Assembly (NCBI RefSeq): GCF_000189635.1
Contig: NW_002476322.1
Location: forward strand, 248,001-312,000
Reading direction: 5' to 3'
From: Tetrahymena thermophila SB210
Taxonomy: Eukaryota; Ciliophora; Oligohymenophorea; Hymenostomatida; Tetrahymenidae
DNA: 64,000 nucleotides
The notes below the pieces were generated by a model. The model was not told where the DNA came from. It searched no databases and was given only the letters and a program-made list of their open reading frames with translations. A program made the translations under genes and the position numbers. This document shows positions 46,430 through 61,200 of this stretch, in pieces; positions within the stretch are counted from its first letter, which is position 1; each line of letters opens with the position of its first letter.

Positions 46430-49400
46430 ATGGATAACTTAGTAAATTTCATTAAGAAAATAGACTTATTTGGAGTTCCTGTAAGTCTTGTTATGAATAA
46501 AAAAACTCATTATAATACCTTGGTTGGATCTTTTGCAAGCTTAGTTGGAATCCTGTTTGTTGCCTTATTTTTCAGAGATTGTATTAATTCAAAAAAGCTG
46601 AATTAAATATTTGATTTTATTGATTTTTTTAATAATTAAAGGCTTTATGGGATATGTAACAAAGAGTAATGTTCAATTTTAAAAAGAAGAAATATACTCA
46701 TAAAATCCACAAAGATTACCTCTCTCTAAATAATCATTTATGTTTGCGCTAGGTATTGAATAGCCAAAAAACGATTTTACAACTAATCCATTATTTAACA
46801 TCACAGTTCTGCAGACGTACTTATCATATTAAATCATGAATTTTAATTATGCTTACGCTTAATATTTATTAGAACATATATAATGACGGGTCAAGTAAGG
46901 ACCAAAACAGCGACTTAAATCTAAATGGAACCATGCAGTGGAGAACATTTTTAATTATCTGGAGAAGAATAATACTCTAAAATGAATATCCTCTCATCTG
47001 GAAAAAATTTTATATGTCCAAAGTAAAAAAATATTTTTTTTATCTTTAGATTATTAATAAATAAATAAATGTTAGCACATATCTTATTAATTCTTTGATA
47101 GAACTAATTTTTTTCAAGACTCTTCAGAATTTTTTTCCAAAATTTATTGAAATCAAAAGTAGTGATTATTTAGCATTCAAATTGCAAGCTTAACTTGTTA
47201 AATATTGCATAGTATTTTACAAGTTACTATTTAATGGCTAAAAGCAATCACACATTATTTTTTAATTAATCTATTAATAAAAACATAAATGAATCATCTT
47301 TAAACATTGAATGAAATATTTTGCATTTAATTATCATATCCAATATAATTTATTGTAAGGCTTGTTTCATTTTTAAAAATAAATAAATAAATAAAAAAGG
47401 CTTAACTAGGAGCTTGAAGTCGAAGGAATATATACTAATGACAGATTTTCATTTATAAGAATTTATGTTACAAGATGCAACTAATCAGAGTTACATTTAA
47501 GTTAAAATAGCTGGAGACCTTAGAAATGTGGCTCTGACGATTACTTTAGCAGCTTTATTTAATCAGTTAAATACCCTAAGTTACTTATATACACAACTAG
47601 TTTTAATATAAATCCTTAAGATACAACGAATTACGCAGAACCTTATATATAAGATTAGTAAACTGTCTAATTCTCTCCTTATAACACTTTCAAGAATGTA
47701 GATTTATTCATCAAAGATGTAGAGATAAACACAGACAATGATATATTTTTTTAGACTAGTGGAACTGTCGAAAATTTTATTACTTTTAATCCTACTAATA
47801 CAATAATTGTTTAAGATAACTACTTTAACAATTCTGATTAACCCTTTCTATAACTGCAACTAAGAAGGAGCTTAGACTCTGTAAAGATATAAAGGTCATT
47901 TAAAAAGCTAACAGAGCTGATGTATTAAATTGGAGGCCTTGTTAAATGCGTATTTTTATTACTAGAAGTATTTGTATCTAGATATAACAAATTTTAATTT
48001 CGTTTAGAACTCGCTAATAAGCTGTATGATTTTGAGTTAAGCAGCAATAAGAATAAAAAAAATTAAGAAATAGCCAGAACAGAAGAATAAGTATCATAAA
48101 AAGATAGTACAAATACACAGAACCAAAGAGAATCAAAAAATTAAAATGCTAATGATGCATTACCTCATGTTATAGATCTTGGAGATTTAAGAAAAGACAG
48201 TAAAAAAGGTATCTTATAAATTAAAAGCGCTTCAAATCAATTGGTTTCAACTGCTTCTGGTATCAAAACATATCTAGACAATGAAGAAAGTCCTAAAGTT
48301 TAGAAGAAAAAATAAATTTACTAAAATAAGAGATAATTGTCTATTCTTTCAAATGAAGTATAACAAAACTAAGTAAGTCAGCTGTAACTAAATTAAGAAT
48401 AAATTAAACTGACTGATAAATCAACACTTAAAATAACTGTTTATGCATAACAATAAGTTAACTCCTTCAGAAATCAACTTTCTTAGTATTTTTAATAAAT
48501 AATTTCTAAATCTAAAAGAATGAAAGCATGCTTTAGTTACTTCTTAAATTACATTTCTTTTAGAAAGTTATTCAATTCTGAGAAAAACTATTTAATAAGA
48601 AAAGCTTAGCAGTTCACTAATAGAGATTTAGACATTTATGTTATTCTTGATAAATTACAAGAAATAGAAAAAATAAAAAAAATGATATTAAATTAGGAAT
48701 AACTAACTCTCTTCAACTTTTTTCCTAAACCAGTAATTAAATAATAGCAAAAATTATACTAAAATAAAAGTTTTAGAGACTTAAACATGTAGAAGAAAGT
48801 AGCAAAAGAGTTGAACAAATCAACAAAATTGGGATGTTCTGCTCTGAGCTCCTCTACAAATCTTTCTGGTGACAATTTACTGAAAGAGAGATAAGAATTT
48901 ACATCTGTAGAAGCCTATCAAGTAATAAAGTTAATTTGATATTTAAGATAAAAAATATTATTTTATTGACAAAATTAGAATTTATTTGATGCCTACTTAC
49001 TCTTGAAGAAAAACAACGATCCCAACTTAGAAAAGTAATTTTATAAGATTTTAAACTTAAAATTACAAAAATTATTTTAATTAGAATTAATTAAAAATTA
49101 TTCGAAGAGCTAGGCAGTGAATTATTAGAAATTTTCTCTTAACAAAGTTCTTAAATTTAACAAGTTAACTAATAGTAATCTAATTAACCTTTAAGTTCTG
49201 ATAAGTCTGATAAATAAGCTAAGAAAAAAATATTTTTTCAAAATGTTTAATAGAGTAATTTAAATGAAATTTCATAAATTTAATAAAGCTGCTTGTTATA
49301 AAATGAATCTGTAAATTATAATTAAACTTTAGAAGAAAAGTAGCTGTAAATTAATTATTTAAGTAACTTGATAAAAATTAATGATTATAAGTTGTCATAA

Positions 49401-49634
49401 ATTCATAAATCTAGTTAAAATTTTTAATTATGTTCAGAAAATTGTATTAAAGATGACAGTTTTATGAAAGTACAAGAAGACTTATAAGAAATAGCGTCTG
49501 AAAATAACAGAATTAAACCCTGTATTAATAAAAACTTTATAAAAAACTAAAATGCATTAAAAAAGTACCCAATTGATGATAATTAACTAAATTTCAATAA
49601 CTAATAAACAACTATATAAAATACTTCAGTTTGA
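46430..49634 (+). CDS. Two-transmembrane ciliate-family protein with Gln/Asn-rich tail (member 2), about 870 aa
   Basis: ATG 46430 gives the family start MDNLVNFIKKIDLFGVPVS with THYNTLVGS and TM1 to about residue 55. Following exons give FMFALGIEQPKNDFTTNP, MEPCSGEHFQLSGEE and, from about 47405, a long exon. This exon has the Cys-containing ectodomain (VTRCNQSELHLS...KCGSDDY), RSFKKLTELMYQIGGLVK, TM2 and RLELANKLYDFE. It continues with a hydrophilic stretch and the conserved cytoplasmic block (SYFLNYISFRKLFNSEKN; DLDIYVILDKLQEIEKIKK; LFNFFPKPVI). Two small introns near 48932 and 49038 restore NLFDAY and KLFEELGSELLEIF. The Gln/Asn-rich end stops at TGA 49632-49634. Adjacent to member 1 in the same direction, so likely a tandem duplicate. 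Confidence 0.82.
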
Positions 49635-49912
49635 GTTATTTTAATTTTACAAAAATATTTATTTTCTAAATTAACTTTATTGTAATTTATCTTCTATATT
49701 TTATATTAAATTATATACTGTATTTTAGTCAAACATGTGTTTTTAAAAATACCTATTTATTCAATGAAATTGTAATTTTATTTAATTTTAGTTAAACAAA
49801 TAAACAAAATATTTACAATAAAATATAAACATAGTAATTGCAATAAACAAAATATTTAAATGAGCATTAAAAACATATATTTGATAGTTGCTGATTGCTT
49901 TCGGTTTCATAT

Positions 49913-52900
49913 TCAAAAGTATTCAAATTATTAAAAAAAATTAAACTTTTAAATAATTAATCTTTAGTTAATTAAATAATTAGCAAGATTTTTTTTATTA
50001 GTAATGATTTCTTTGATAAAATCCTAATTCAGTCTTTGATACTAATTTATTTTAGGATTCTTTTTATTCTCTATATCTTATTGACTAAAATAATTATCTT
50101 AGCTATTTTATGTTAAGTCATACAATATAATATCGATATCTAAATCTTAGGAATACTGTTTTAATTTTTAGTTATCAGTTTGAGAAATATTTGGTATTTT
50201 CTGGTCAGTAATTATTACTAATATTCTCTTGATCTGTTTTTTAAAATCTATTTTTTAGTTTTATTTCAACAACTGTTTAACTTTAAACTCATGATATTAA
50301 TTTTAGAAAAAATTTAAGAGAGCTTTCTACATAAAATATTTAAAATAATTGCCTTATTTTTCTTCAAAACATTACTTACTATCTGGATACAAGCGCTTTT
50401 CCTTATCAAAATTGATAATAATATTTTAAAATAAATTTTTTAGCTCTAACATTATTGCATACTTATCTTTGAATGCAGATAAATCTTTAACCAAAGTTGT
50501 TTAAAATTTGTTATTTAAATGAATGTTAAATCTGTCATTTGGTTCTTAAAGTATTTTTAATACTGTCGAACTAATTATTTTAGAGGCTTAAAATTAAGAC
50601 ATTTGCTGATTGCAATCAATAAGGAAAGATAAATTCAAACTAAACTAACCATAGCTGCTCTAAATACTATAAATAGGTAGTAGTGAAAGTTTAGAGTTTT
50701 TAATAATTTACAAAAGTAGCTTAAGCACTTTACTATTTAGATAAGTCAAGGATGTTTAATTTTATTCAAAGATTTGTGTCAGGAGCTCAGCAGCTTAAGT
50801 AAAATTCTTTAAAACAAACATTACATTGGCTTGATAAAAAGTAATCATCGAATTAAATATACATTCAGGTATTTCTTAAATATTCTTTTTGCCAAATATG
50901 TTATTATTTTTCGATTTTTAATCAAAAGAATCATACGGATTAATATTTTAAGATTACCAAATTGTATTCCCTTTTAATTCTTAGGTTTCATCAGCTTTTT
51001 AACTTTTTATTTTATGTGCTTTTGTGTATTTTGGTTCACTTATTTTTATTGTTTTCTTTTGATTCAAAGTAAGATTTAATTTGGATTCTTTTTCATTTTA
51101 TTTATATTTTTTGCTCCCTTCTTATTTACTTAACACGATTTAATTGGATGATTTATTACCATTACTGGTTTCACCACTACCTATAATTTTCATAATTTTT
51201 CTTTTAAGCAAATTTGATAAGCTTTGCTTTTTCTTTTCTATTTTACTAAAAAAAATATCAGGCGAGTTCAAGGTTTATTCTTTATTAGAAGTCGTACAAT
51301 TTTAAAATTCAGGACTTTTATTAAAACTTTTAAATTTTTAGCTTAACAATTGACTATTATTTATATCTTAATTCTAATTTAATTCATAGTCGATGTCTTC
51401 ATTAAGAATTGTGAGAAGAGCCTACCTTTCTTACTTATTCTTATTTTGAAATATATGCTGAATCATTTTATTTCTAAACCAAGTTATGTAAATTTATTTT
51501 GAAGCTAAACCATATTCAAAAATTGACTTTACTGGCTATAAAGATTTCTATAAGGGTTTAGTAATTTCAAGGTCAATGTCTTATTTAGATTCATTTCCTA
51601 TCTGAGATTCTTCAAAATGTTAGTCTCCAACACAGCTTTATGGTTTAAATCTTTTTTAGACTAAAAGTTTTTTTTCATGAAAAGAAATAGACTTGAAATA
51701 ATTTAATTAAGTAAAACTATCCTCACTTTATATTTTTAAAGAGCTAGTTGAAGATTTACAAAAGGAATTGTAGCTTTGTTCCAAGTTTTCGTTTATCTAG
51801 TAAAGTTATTTGTTTTATCCTGAAGAATTTTTGCAAAATTAAAAAGAATTTTTAGAGTTGTCTAAAGAGTCACTTAATTTTTTTTATACTTTAAGCAAAC
51901 AATTTTTATGATTTTCATTTTAATAGGAAGTATCAAGCATAATTTTTTAGTTACTTATAAACAATGGAGATTATTCAAATAAATTAGTTTAATAACTTGT
52001 ATTTTAATTTTAAATTCTTTTAGAGCTTGAAATATTTTAATTTAGAATAGAAATGTTCTGATTTGGAAAAAAATGCTTTTAATTAGACAGAAAAGGACTT
52101 TGATTTGAAAATAAACTATTTTAATAAGTAATTCGTGAATTTTAGGGTTAAATTCTGCTTTAAATATTGCTGGGAGAATTTTAACTCTAAGCCCTTTTCC
52201 TTTGCAGTTAAACAGAGCTTTAGAAACTTTTAGAAAGAGATAGTCTTTTATTTTAATTTAGATTATCAAAATCACTATTCTAGAGTTCTTTTTAGTAATC
52301 TTTAAAGGAAATGAATGCAGAGTTGATATATTTTTGAGCTTTAAGAGCTTGTTTTGAGTCAATTAATGAATCTACTAAATTTAGTGCGATAACTAATTTG
52401 TTGAGATTCACCTATTAAGGAACATTTTCAGCTAAAATTCCTAGGTTAATCATGATCTATTTATACTCTTTCCATACTGATATATCTTAATTCCTTTTCA
52501 TCCATTTTTTAATAGAAAGTTAGTATGAGTAAATTCTTTTAAACTTGATTACTAAAATATTTTCATTAATATCAAAATTAAAAGGATAATTCATATCATC
52601 ATAAAATCCCAATTCATAGTCAGCTTATATGATTGCACTTTAAAATGCCTATGCAGCTTCTATGTATCTTTTTTGTTAGAAATGTATCATACCAATATTA
52701 TTCCAGCAAATACCTAATGCTCTATGTGAATGATTAGTAGCTTGAAAAAACTTAACAGCCATACTCCATGACAGTAAAGAGTTGTCTTTGTTTCCACTTG
52801 TTAATTATAATGATGCATATTTAAGAGTTTAAAGCAATATTTCGAAAGATTCAAACAATTCATAAAACTCTTTTGCGAAAAGAAAAATATTTTTTTAATC

Positions 52901-54671
52901 AATAATCTAATTTATAATTTCGTCTTCAAATACAAGAAGACATGAGTTCTCTTTAGTTTCGTGCAATGTATTTAAAATTTATATTAAATTATCCAGAGAA
53001 TTTAAAAATTTATTTGTTATTTAGATGGTAGAAATAATTGTAAAGATAAGAACAATAGAAGAAAGCAATAATCCAATTATAAATGTATTGACATTGTATC
53101 TATAAACTGTTTTTTGCATCGTTTCAGATAAGTTTTAAATATTATCGTAATCAATAATAGAAAAATTTACAAAAATATTGTCAGTATATTGCTATCCGTT
53201 TTGATAGTATGTGACATTTCCCTAATAAGCATTTATGTATTTTTTAACACCTTAACATTCAACTTATAAACCAAATATTCCTGTTTGAATATCGAGGCCA
53301 AAATAGCCTAGATCGTCACCCTGACTATAATTCTAATGTGTTTTAAAATAACTTTAAGGAAATTTAGACATAATATAATCAATAGTTTAATCATCGAATT
53401 CATATCTTTTTAGTAATTCTCTTAATGTGTAAGGTGAAGTCTAATAAGTTATATTATTATTTTTGTCATAAACAACTTGTTATGTATCTGGAAATCTGTA
53501 ATTAATTAATTAATAAAGTTGAATATTTTTATGATAATTAAATAGTTTAATATAAATGAAAGCCTAATGTATTTTTGATTATTAAATATAAAGAATTAAG
53601 TCATATCCTTAAATTAATTTTAAAAATGTTATCAATCACAAATAAAAAGGTCATTTTATAATTTTTTTGATAATAAATTTCATTACATTGTAAAAACATA
53701 TGAGTCTAAATTTTAAAGAGACCTACTCATTAAAATTTACAGTTAATTAAGGTTGTATATTTAGCAAATAACTGAATGCTTGGAGCTACTATCACTATAT
53801 TATAGATAAAATAAATAAATATATTAATTTTATTAAATTGTTAATTTATTACTTGAGCAAGTTTTAGCACATTCCTACTTTTATTTAACTTCCTAAAAGA
53901 TAAGGATTTGGGTATTATATAATGTTTTAACTAAATGTATTTTAAAACCAATTACTACATCTCACATCATAATAGAGCTCATTAGAATATTAACAATTTC
54001 TTGGATTTTTAATTGAAGCCAAGCTATAATTATATGCTGGAGTGAAATAAAAGATTCCACTATTAACTTTAGCGAGCTAGAAGGAAGTAAATTATGAGGA
54101 ATTATACTATAAATCTATGCTTTTAATTATAAATTACATAAAAGTACCACCTAAATCATATTATAGGAGGTCTTATTTTTAATCTTCACTTAGACTAATT
54201 ATGTTTGTGATATTTTTGAAGTACCTATTGTTTCAAAAAAATAAGAATAAATATTTATAGAATGTATTGATTCTAGATAATACTTTACCACTCATTTAAA
54301 TAATATGTATTCTATGATTTCATATTTTATATACTTATTGATGAGATGTTTAAAGAATAGTCATTTGAATTAATCAAATATCTTGAATATATTGGGTTTA
54401 TTTTAATCTTTCCTTAAATAATTTTATTTTAAAACTTTCCAACTATTATAAATAACGAAGTCAGTGTTTACATTGTAACACCTATTTATTGGTAGCTGAT
54501 TAGCATTCTTTAATCATAACTATCTTTTTTCTAAGTTTCCATATACTAAACAACATTTAATGTAGCATTAAGAGAATCTCTATAAGAAATGTAAATAGCT
54601 TAAACTAATATTAAAAAAACTAAAACAATAGGAAGCGTATAAATAATAAATATATTAATTTTTAAAGTCAT
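49913..54671 (-). CDS. Membrane sensor-like protein with TPR and C-terminal vWA-like domain, about 1,350 aa
   Basis: ATG 54671 to TGA 49915-49913. An N-terminal anchor (residues about 5-25, INIFIIYTLPIVLVFLILVQ) precedes an ectodomain of several hundred residues spread over small exons (to about 53100). TM2 follows (FIIGLLLSSIVLIFTIIST, about 53085-53025), then a helical linker with KFLNSLDNLIQILNTL, as after TM2 of Cache/HAMP receptors. A TPR-like unit is WNNIGMIHFQQKRYIEAAQ (about 52720-52650). A long Gln/Asn/Ser-rich stretch leads to a C-terminal region with LSFLIDCNQQMSQFQ and RILVIITDQKIPN. These are the first strand with MIDAS-like Asp and the fourth strand of a von Willebrand A fold (about 50670-50120). 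The MIDAS DxSxS motif is altered to DCNQQMS, so metal binding is doubtful. An N-terminal Cache identity is inferred only from architecture. Likely a surface signal-input scaffold. Confidence 0.72.
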
Positions 54672-55943
54672 CCTCAGTTAACTATGCTTCTTATTGCAGT
54701 ATTTTTATATTAAAAAGGAATCTCTTAAATATGTTTTTATTAAATGACAATCAATAATAAATTTCTACCTTAATTTAAGATGATATATTAAAAATAATTA
54801 AAGTAGAACTAATAAGAAATAAATAACTACTGTATGAATTATTTAAAAGTAATTATTTTTATTTAAATACACTAAATGATTCGTAATATAGCAAATGAGG
54901 CCCTTTTCTCTAAATTCTTATGATAATTTATTGATTATACACTCATAATAGTTTATATTAAAATCTCAATGACCAATTGATATAAATAAGTAAATCTGAA
55001 TGATAAACAGAGATATTTAAATATTTAAATTAATTTTAAAAATATACAATTTTTTACTGACAAAAATTAATTTAGAATTAATCAAAAATTTAATATTATA
55101 ATAAATCAATTTTACACTTTTAATTTAGAATTTTTAGAGCTGTTATAGATAACCTAAATCAATTTTAGATAATTAATCATAAATGAGGAAGTAACAAATA
55201 AATATATATATATATAAATAGATATAAGCAAACTGATAAATAAAATAATAGAATATTTCATTTCAAAAAACTATATTTTTAATAATTTTTTTTGTAAAAT
55301 TAATATTTAAAAACTCTGATTACTCTTGATAAACTTCAATTTTCTATAACTAAATAGCAATAATGTTTTTTGACATAGAAAAATAAAATAAACACAACTA
55401 AAAACTCATTAAAATAGGTTTTTTTGAGACTATTTAAAATATGAATAGAATTTGAATCATCAATAGATTTACTGTTAAAGCAGGGGAAATGTTAATAATA
55501 TAAATTAAAAATCATAATCAAATATAAAATTTAAGAATAGAATAACAACTTTATGCCAAATTTATAAGTTAATTTATTTTATTTAATATATTGATAATTA
55601 TCACTAAAAATCATATAGATTTCTTTATGGAAAGGTAAGCGTTAGAAGCAAACCAAATATTTCTTAGAAAACATAACAAAATATAATACCACAACTTTTT
55701 TGTAAATTAAAACATATGCCAACACTTCTTCTAAAAGTTTTTCTCAATCTTTAATTTTTCAATTATTGATGCAAATTTTCGACAAATTTTATGATAAATT
55801 AGGCAAATCTAAAAGATTTTGAAAAAATTGTGGACCAACTAACTTTTGATGATATTTTTGTTTTAAAGAAAACAATCAATTTTTAAAATAACTTAATTAG
55901 AATTACAATTTTTGTTGTAAAAAAATTTGAAAACAAAACGAAA
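54672..55943. other. Divergent intergenic region, no gene seen
   Basis: AT-rich, about 1.3 kb between outward-facing genes. A slightly more complex stretch at about 55730-55940 directly precedes the transporter start and may be its promoter and 5' UTR. Confidence 0.5.
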
Positions 55944-56903
55944 ATGACAAGCATTATCACAGACATATTTCACAAGACTTAGAAAATTGTTAACTATTAT
56001 GAAGAAGAAAGAAAAACTTATACTGCAATTATGTACATGCTAGTATCAGGAGTGTTTTTTATTCTTAGTGGGACATTTATAAAAAAAGTTACAAATGTTT
56101 CAGCAATGGAAATATTTTGTTTAAGGTCAGTATGCTCATTTTTAATTAATTCATCAGTTATTGCCATCAAAGGCGATTAAAATATCTACACTAAGGATAA
56201 AGAAGCCTATGGTTTGCTTTTGAAAAGAGTCCTCTTTGGTTTTATAGCAGATTACTTCTTTGTTGCTATGCTAAAGTATCTAACCATGGGAGATTGTACC
56301 TCTATTGTAATGACTTATCCTATATTTTCAACAATACTAGCTTCAATTCTACTAAAGGAACATGTTTCTAAATATTTAATTTACAGTATTTTTTTTTGTG
56401 TAATCGGAATCATATTTGTCTGTAAGCCTCCTTTCATCTTAAACTACTTCTTTGATTCTTACAGTCAATCCTAAAGCCCAAACATATTCCTTGGTTTTTT
56501 GAATGGACTTGGTTTTGTTACTTTTTTAAGTTTTTCTATAGTAACTACAAGAAAATTAGGCGGAAAAGTCACAATCTAAGTTTTGTTGTAATATTTATAC
56601 TTTTGTACTATCTTTGCCTCAACTATATTTATAATGAGTAGCGGAGATGAAATTAAGAGCTATGTTACTCTTAACAATATATTTATGCTTATAGGAACTG
56701 GCTTTAGTTAATATTGTGCTAACATATTCTATAATAAATCATTATTTTTAGAAAAAGCCACAGTTGTAATTCCTCTGTCATATACCTAAGTCATATTTAG
56801 CTTCTTGTCTGATGTCTTCATTTTCAAAGTTGCTCCAAATATCTTTAGCATAATAGGATGCCTTTTTATTGTATCAGGAAGTTATTTAACCTTAAAGTAA
56901 TGA
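55944..56903 (+). CDS. Drug/metabolite transporter (EamA/SLC35G-like), 319 aa
   Basis: Single exon from ATG 55944 to TGA 56901-56903. After about 30 hydrophilic residues come ten hydrophobic segments, the usual number for DMT-superfamily carriers of 280-350 residues. Family-type features are visible. Helix 1 (YMLVSGVFFILSGTFIKK) is followed by a helix with EIFCLRSVCSF, matching the E-x-x-x-x-R-S pattern of EamA proteins. Helix 4 begins YLTMGDCTSIVMTYPIFS, like the A/GD-A-xxI-xxxxP-x-xxxL pattern. Then KEHVSKY occurs before helix 5 and the second half repeats the fold (NKSLFLEKATVVIPLSYTQ). EamA proteins move small metabolites or nucleotide-sugar-like solutes across membranes; substrate and membrane cannot be told. 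Flanked by unrelated genes. Confidence 0.88.
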
Positions 56904-58273
56904 AAATAATAAAAATCTAAAATCTAGTTTCTTTCTTTATTTAAAACACTAAAAAACTGCCCTAGCTCTATATTATTTAGTATTTTTTTAAATTTATTAC
57001 ATATATCGATCGTATCTAAATTAATTTACAAAAATAATCTATTTCTTCAATCTTTTTAATCTTTAAAAAAAACAACTAAATTTAGAAAACTAAAATATTT
57101 TGATGATAAAAAGTTAAATTCTATAAAATAATTTATTTTTAAATGCTTTGGATTATTTGCTGAAATAAATATATTGATGGATGAATTAATTTTATAAAAT
57201 TAGTAATTTATTAAAATATGTATTTTAATTTAATAGAATAAATATTACTTTATTTAAATAGATCATTTGCAATAAAAAAACCAAATTTTAAATTATTAAA
57301 TAAAATATTTTCATTAAATTAAAAAAGTATTCATCCTTTTTTAATTGGACATTTTATGAAGCAAAATATGGATTAAATTTGAAGTTTTAAAATAATTAAT
57401 TGGCTTTATAAACTATTATTTCAAAAAGAAATATGAGTTGAATTTATTAAGTAAATACTTTTATTTAATAAAATAGATGATTTAAAGATAATCAATTTAA
57501 AAAAATAAATTTTTAATACTAAAATTTAGTAATTCCTTTAAATTAAGGAGAAGCAAATATATAATTAAATACATTTTTCTAGTGTAAGAAAGGGTTGATT
57601 GTAATAAGGATAATAAATTTAATGATTCTCACTTAAATAATTAGTCTATCGATTAGCATTATGACTTACCCTAAATCTCAAAAATTTAATATTAAATTTT
57701 AAATAATAAATCTTTAAAATAAAAATATTTAAAAAATAAGACTAGAAAAAAGAGTAGTTACTATTGAAAAGGATGTTATCAAATATATATTATTTTTGCT
57801 AGTAAGCAGTAATTAGAATTAGATTTAAAAAGAACTTAATTAATTTTATGAGGAAGTGAATTATTATTTAGTTTTTGAAATTATTAATAACTAATTTTCT
57901 TTTTATCAATAGTTAAATATTCATTAAGATGCTAAAATATCTTAATTAACAAATTGAAGGATGATTATTTTAATAAATTAATATGAATAAATGAATGTAA
58001 ATTTGATTTGTTGATCAAAAGCTATTTTTAATTAATTTCTACTTCTTTTTATTTTCAAAAAATCGAATCTATAATTTTACTTACTATCATAAAATAATTG
58101 ACTTTATGAACGATGTAGAGAGTTAAGTATCTTTTAGTTGAATTCATTGGTTATTTTGAAATAACTAAAGAAAGAACAACTATATTATTTTTAATTATAT
58201 AGCCAATAATTAAATTTAATAATTTTGTTTATTAGTTTGAGCAAAAAGTAGATAAATTAGCAAGCAAAGCATA
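56904..58273. other. Intergenic region, no supported gene
   Basis: About 1.4 kb, AT-rich. Short open frames around 57740-57910 are not convincing on either strand. Contains the promoter of the gene at 58274. Confidence 0.45.
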
Positions 58274-61200
58274 ATGACTTTCTTCTAAAAATCGGGCAAA
58301 CTAATTAAATAATTTGATTTATTTGGTACTCCTATAAGTCTGAATTTAGATAAAAAGACTCATTACCAATCTTACCTGGGAGCTATCATAAGTATTTTAA
58401 GTTTGCTATTGATTACAACTCTATGTTGGAATAGTAATATTATTATTTTTTATTACAAATTACATTTTAGTAGAAATGTCTATAATTCTTTTATATTATA
58501 CAATAATAGTCTTTATCGATTATTTGAACCAGGCTAACTTGCTGATTAATACACAAAATGAATATAATCCAAATCCTAGCATGCTAGAGCTCAATTAGGA
58601 TAACTTTTTTTTTGCTGTTAATATTTAATAGAATGATAATCTTTCATTTGCTAGTGTTCCTTATTTCGCAATCCAAGTTGAATAGGGGTAAATAGTATTT
58701 AAAATTAGTAATTATTCATATTCTTCTTTCAAAGTTGCAAAACAAATGAAAAAATGTTGGTATTTAAATAAAAATTAGTTTCGAAATTCTTTACTAAAAT
58801 TATAAATCTAAATATTTTTTTTATAAGTCATGTATAAAACACAAGTCAAAGTAAGAATTAATAATTTAGCGTTATTACTATGTAGAAATGCTAATAGTAA
58901 GATTTAAAAAACTTAGATTAAGATGTTATTAACACAATAAATAGTATTGGTATTCAGAATTTGATATGTCCGAGGTAAATATTTAAACATTTTATTATTT
59001 TGATTAGCTGTATTTATTAAGTTACAATAAGGTCTATAAAAAACCTATAAATTCAATCTTCTTAGTTAGTTATTGTCTATTGGTTCTTCCACTATAAATA
59101 TTAAGTTAAAAATATTTATCTTTTATTTACTTTGATTACTATTACCAAATGTAAATATTCAAAATCAATTATTTTTGTAGAAAAATCTAAAAACAGCATA
59201 ATTAACAAATTTTTAGTACTTATTCAAAATAGTTTGCGTATTTAAATGATTTAATTTAACTTTTGCATTCTAAATAAAAAATAAATAACCAATTTTTATA
59301 ATTAAAAAATTTATGGTAAAATAATCTTACTTTATTTTTCATCATGAGCTAACTAAAACGCCATAGATTTATTAATCTGAAAAGAGAGTTTTTGAATTTG
59401 GTTTGTCAAAATCTTAAGCATTTTATTTAATCAATTTTAGTGATGACCATGATATAATAATGACAATTATGATTATTGATTGATAGTTTTGATATATTTT
59501 AAATAAGATTTTATACTTAACTTTTAAAATGTTTATTTATTAATTTAATTTTTAACTAAAATAGCACTAATTTTAAAATTACATTGTAAGGATAATAGAC
59601 AAGCCAAATTTTTGAGTTCCTAAAAATTAGCGTAATATAATGCGATGAAAATAATAAAGCTTGGGATTTTGATAGATGCGCAACAAGCGCAGAATTGAGT
59701 TAATTTTAAGCTAATAATTAACAATTCAAAGTGACTATTTATCATACTAATTACTCTATTAATTTAAATAAGATGGGAACATTTTATTATAAATACTTGA
59801 GTGAAGAACTTTCATTCTCATTTGTTCCATAGAAAGTATTTAAATAAAATGATGTATTTTTTAAACCTGTACATATACAAAGTGATGATAATAGCTTGAT
59901 AAATTAGTCTTATGATAATATAGATTTGATTATTTAGGATTACTAAGATGTTAAAGAAAACTTTATTTTGGATAGTACAAATAAAGAATATTAAATTTCC
60001 TATATTAGGAGGAGTCCCGAAACTATTAGTATGAAGAGATAATATTAAAAATTTTCAAATGTAATGATTTAGTTTGGTGGTCTAATCAAATTTGTTATTA
60101 CAGTAGCAGGGTTTTTTGTAACTAAATATAATAGTTTTTAATTTACAATAGAAATTGCTAACAAATTATATAATTTTAACTTTAGCAGTAATTTAAAAAA
60201 TGTGAAATCTTAACAGGAATTAATGGATAATAAGAAGACTTAACAAAGTATTATTTAAAATCCAAAAGAACATTTTAAAATTAAGAAATAATCAATACAG
60301 ATGGTTGCCTTAAAATAAGATCTAATTTATGAAAAGGAAAGTAAATAAGCATCACAAATCATAGAAAACGAGAGATCAATATTTAAAGCAATATCTCAAA
60401 AATAACCAAACTAAAAAAGCGAATCCCCAAAAATCACACCTAGATCTCTCAAAAATATTCAGGATATTGAAGATAATGCACAATAATAAAGTAATGATTA
60501 AAAGCAATCCAAATTATAAGTAAATGGGAATGGCGATAAAATAGGAGATGAATAGGTTTAAAAACAGCAAATAAATATTAATTTAAATTTTGAAGCAAAG
60601 AGTAAAATAGTTAAAGAAGATCCATTAATTTAACGTATAGCTTAGAAATTTTAACACTAAAGAAAAGATTCAGTGAAATAACTCTAATTATTCTAAGAAA
60701 ATATACAAAATTAGTACTACACAAATATTAAGAAAAAAAAACAATCTGTTTTTAATAATTGCAATGCTGTAAATAATTAGCAGAATGAATTGTAAGAAAT
60801 AGGAGAGAGCCCTATTGTGAACAAAAACGGGAATGAAAACATATTCAAGCATTAAGATTCAATAATGAACAAACCCACTTTCATTTAATCATCAAACATC
60901 ATATAAAATTTAGTTTATTTTAAAGAGATTGGCTTCAAAAATAAAAAGGACTTCTTGGTTGAATAATTCAGAATTATCATAAACAGAAGCAAGAAAATAA
61001 CTGCTAAAATATGGTATTTTTTGAGGCTCATCACTTGCGGTAAATGCTTCAATACAGAAGAGAATTTTCTGATAGAGAAAGCGAGAGAGTATGCACAAAA
61101 AGATTTAGATATTTATATAATACTTGATAAATTATAAGAAATTGAGAAGATAAAGAAAATTTTACTTGATGAAAATCAGCTAATTCTTTTTAATTTTAGC

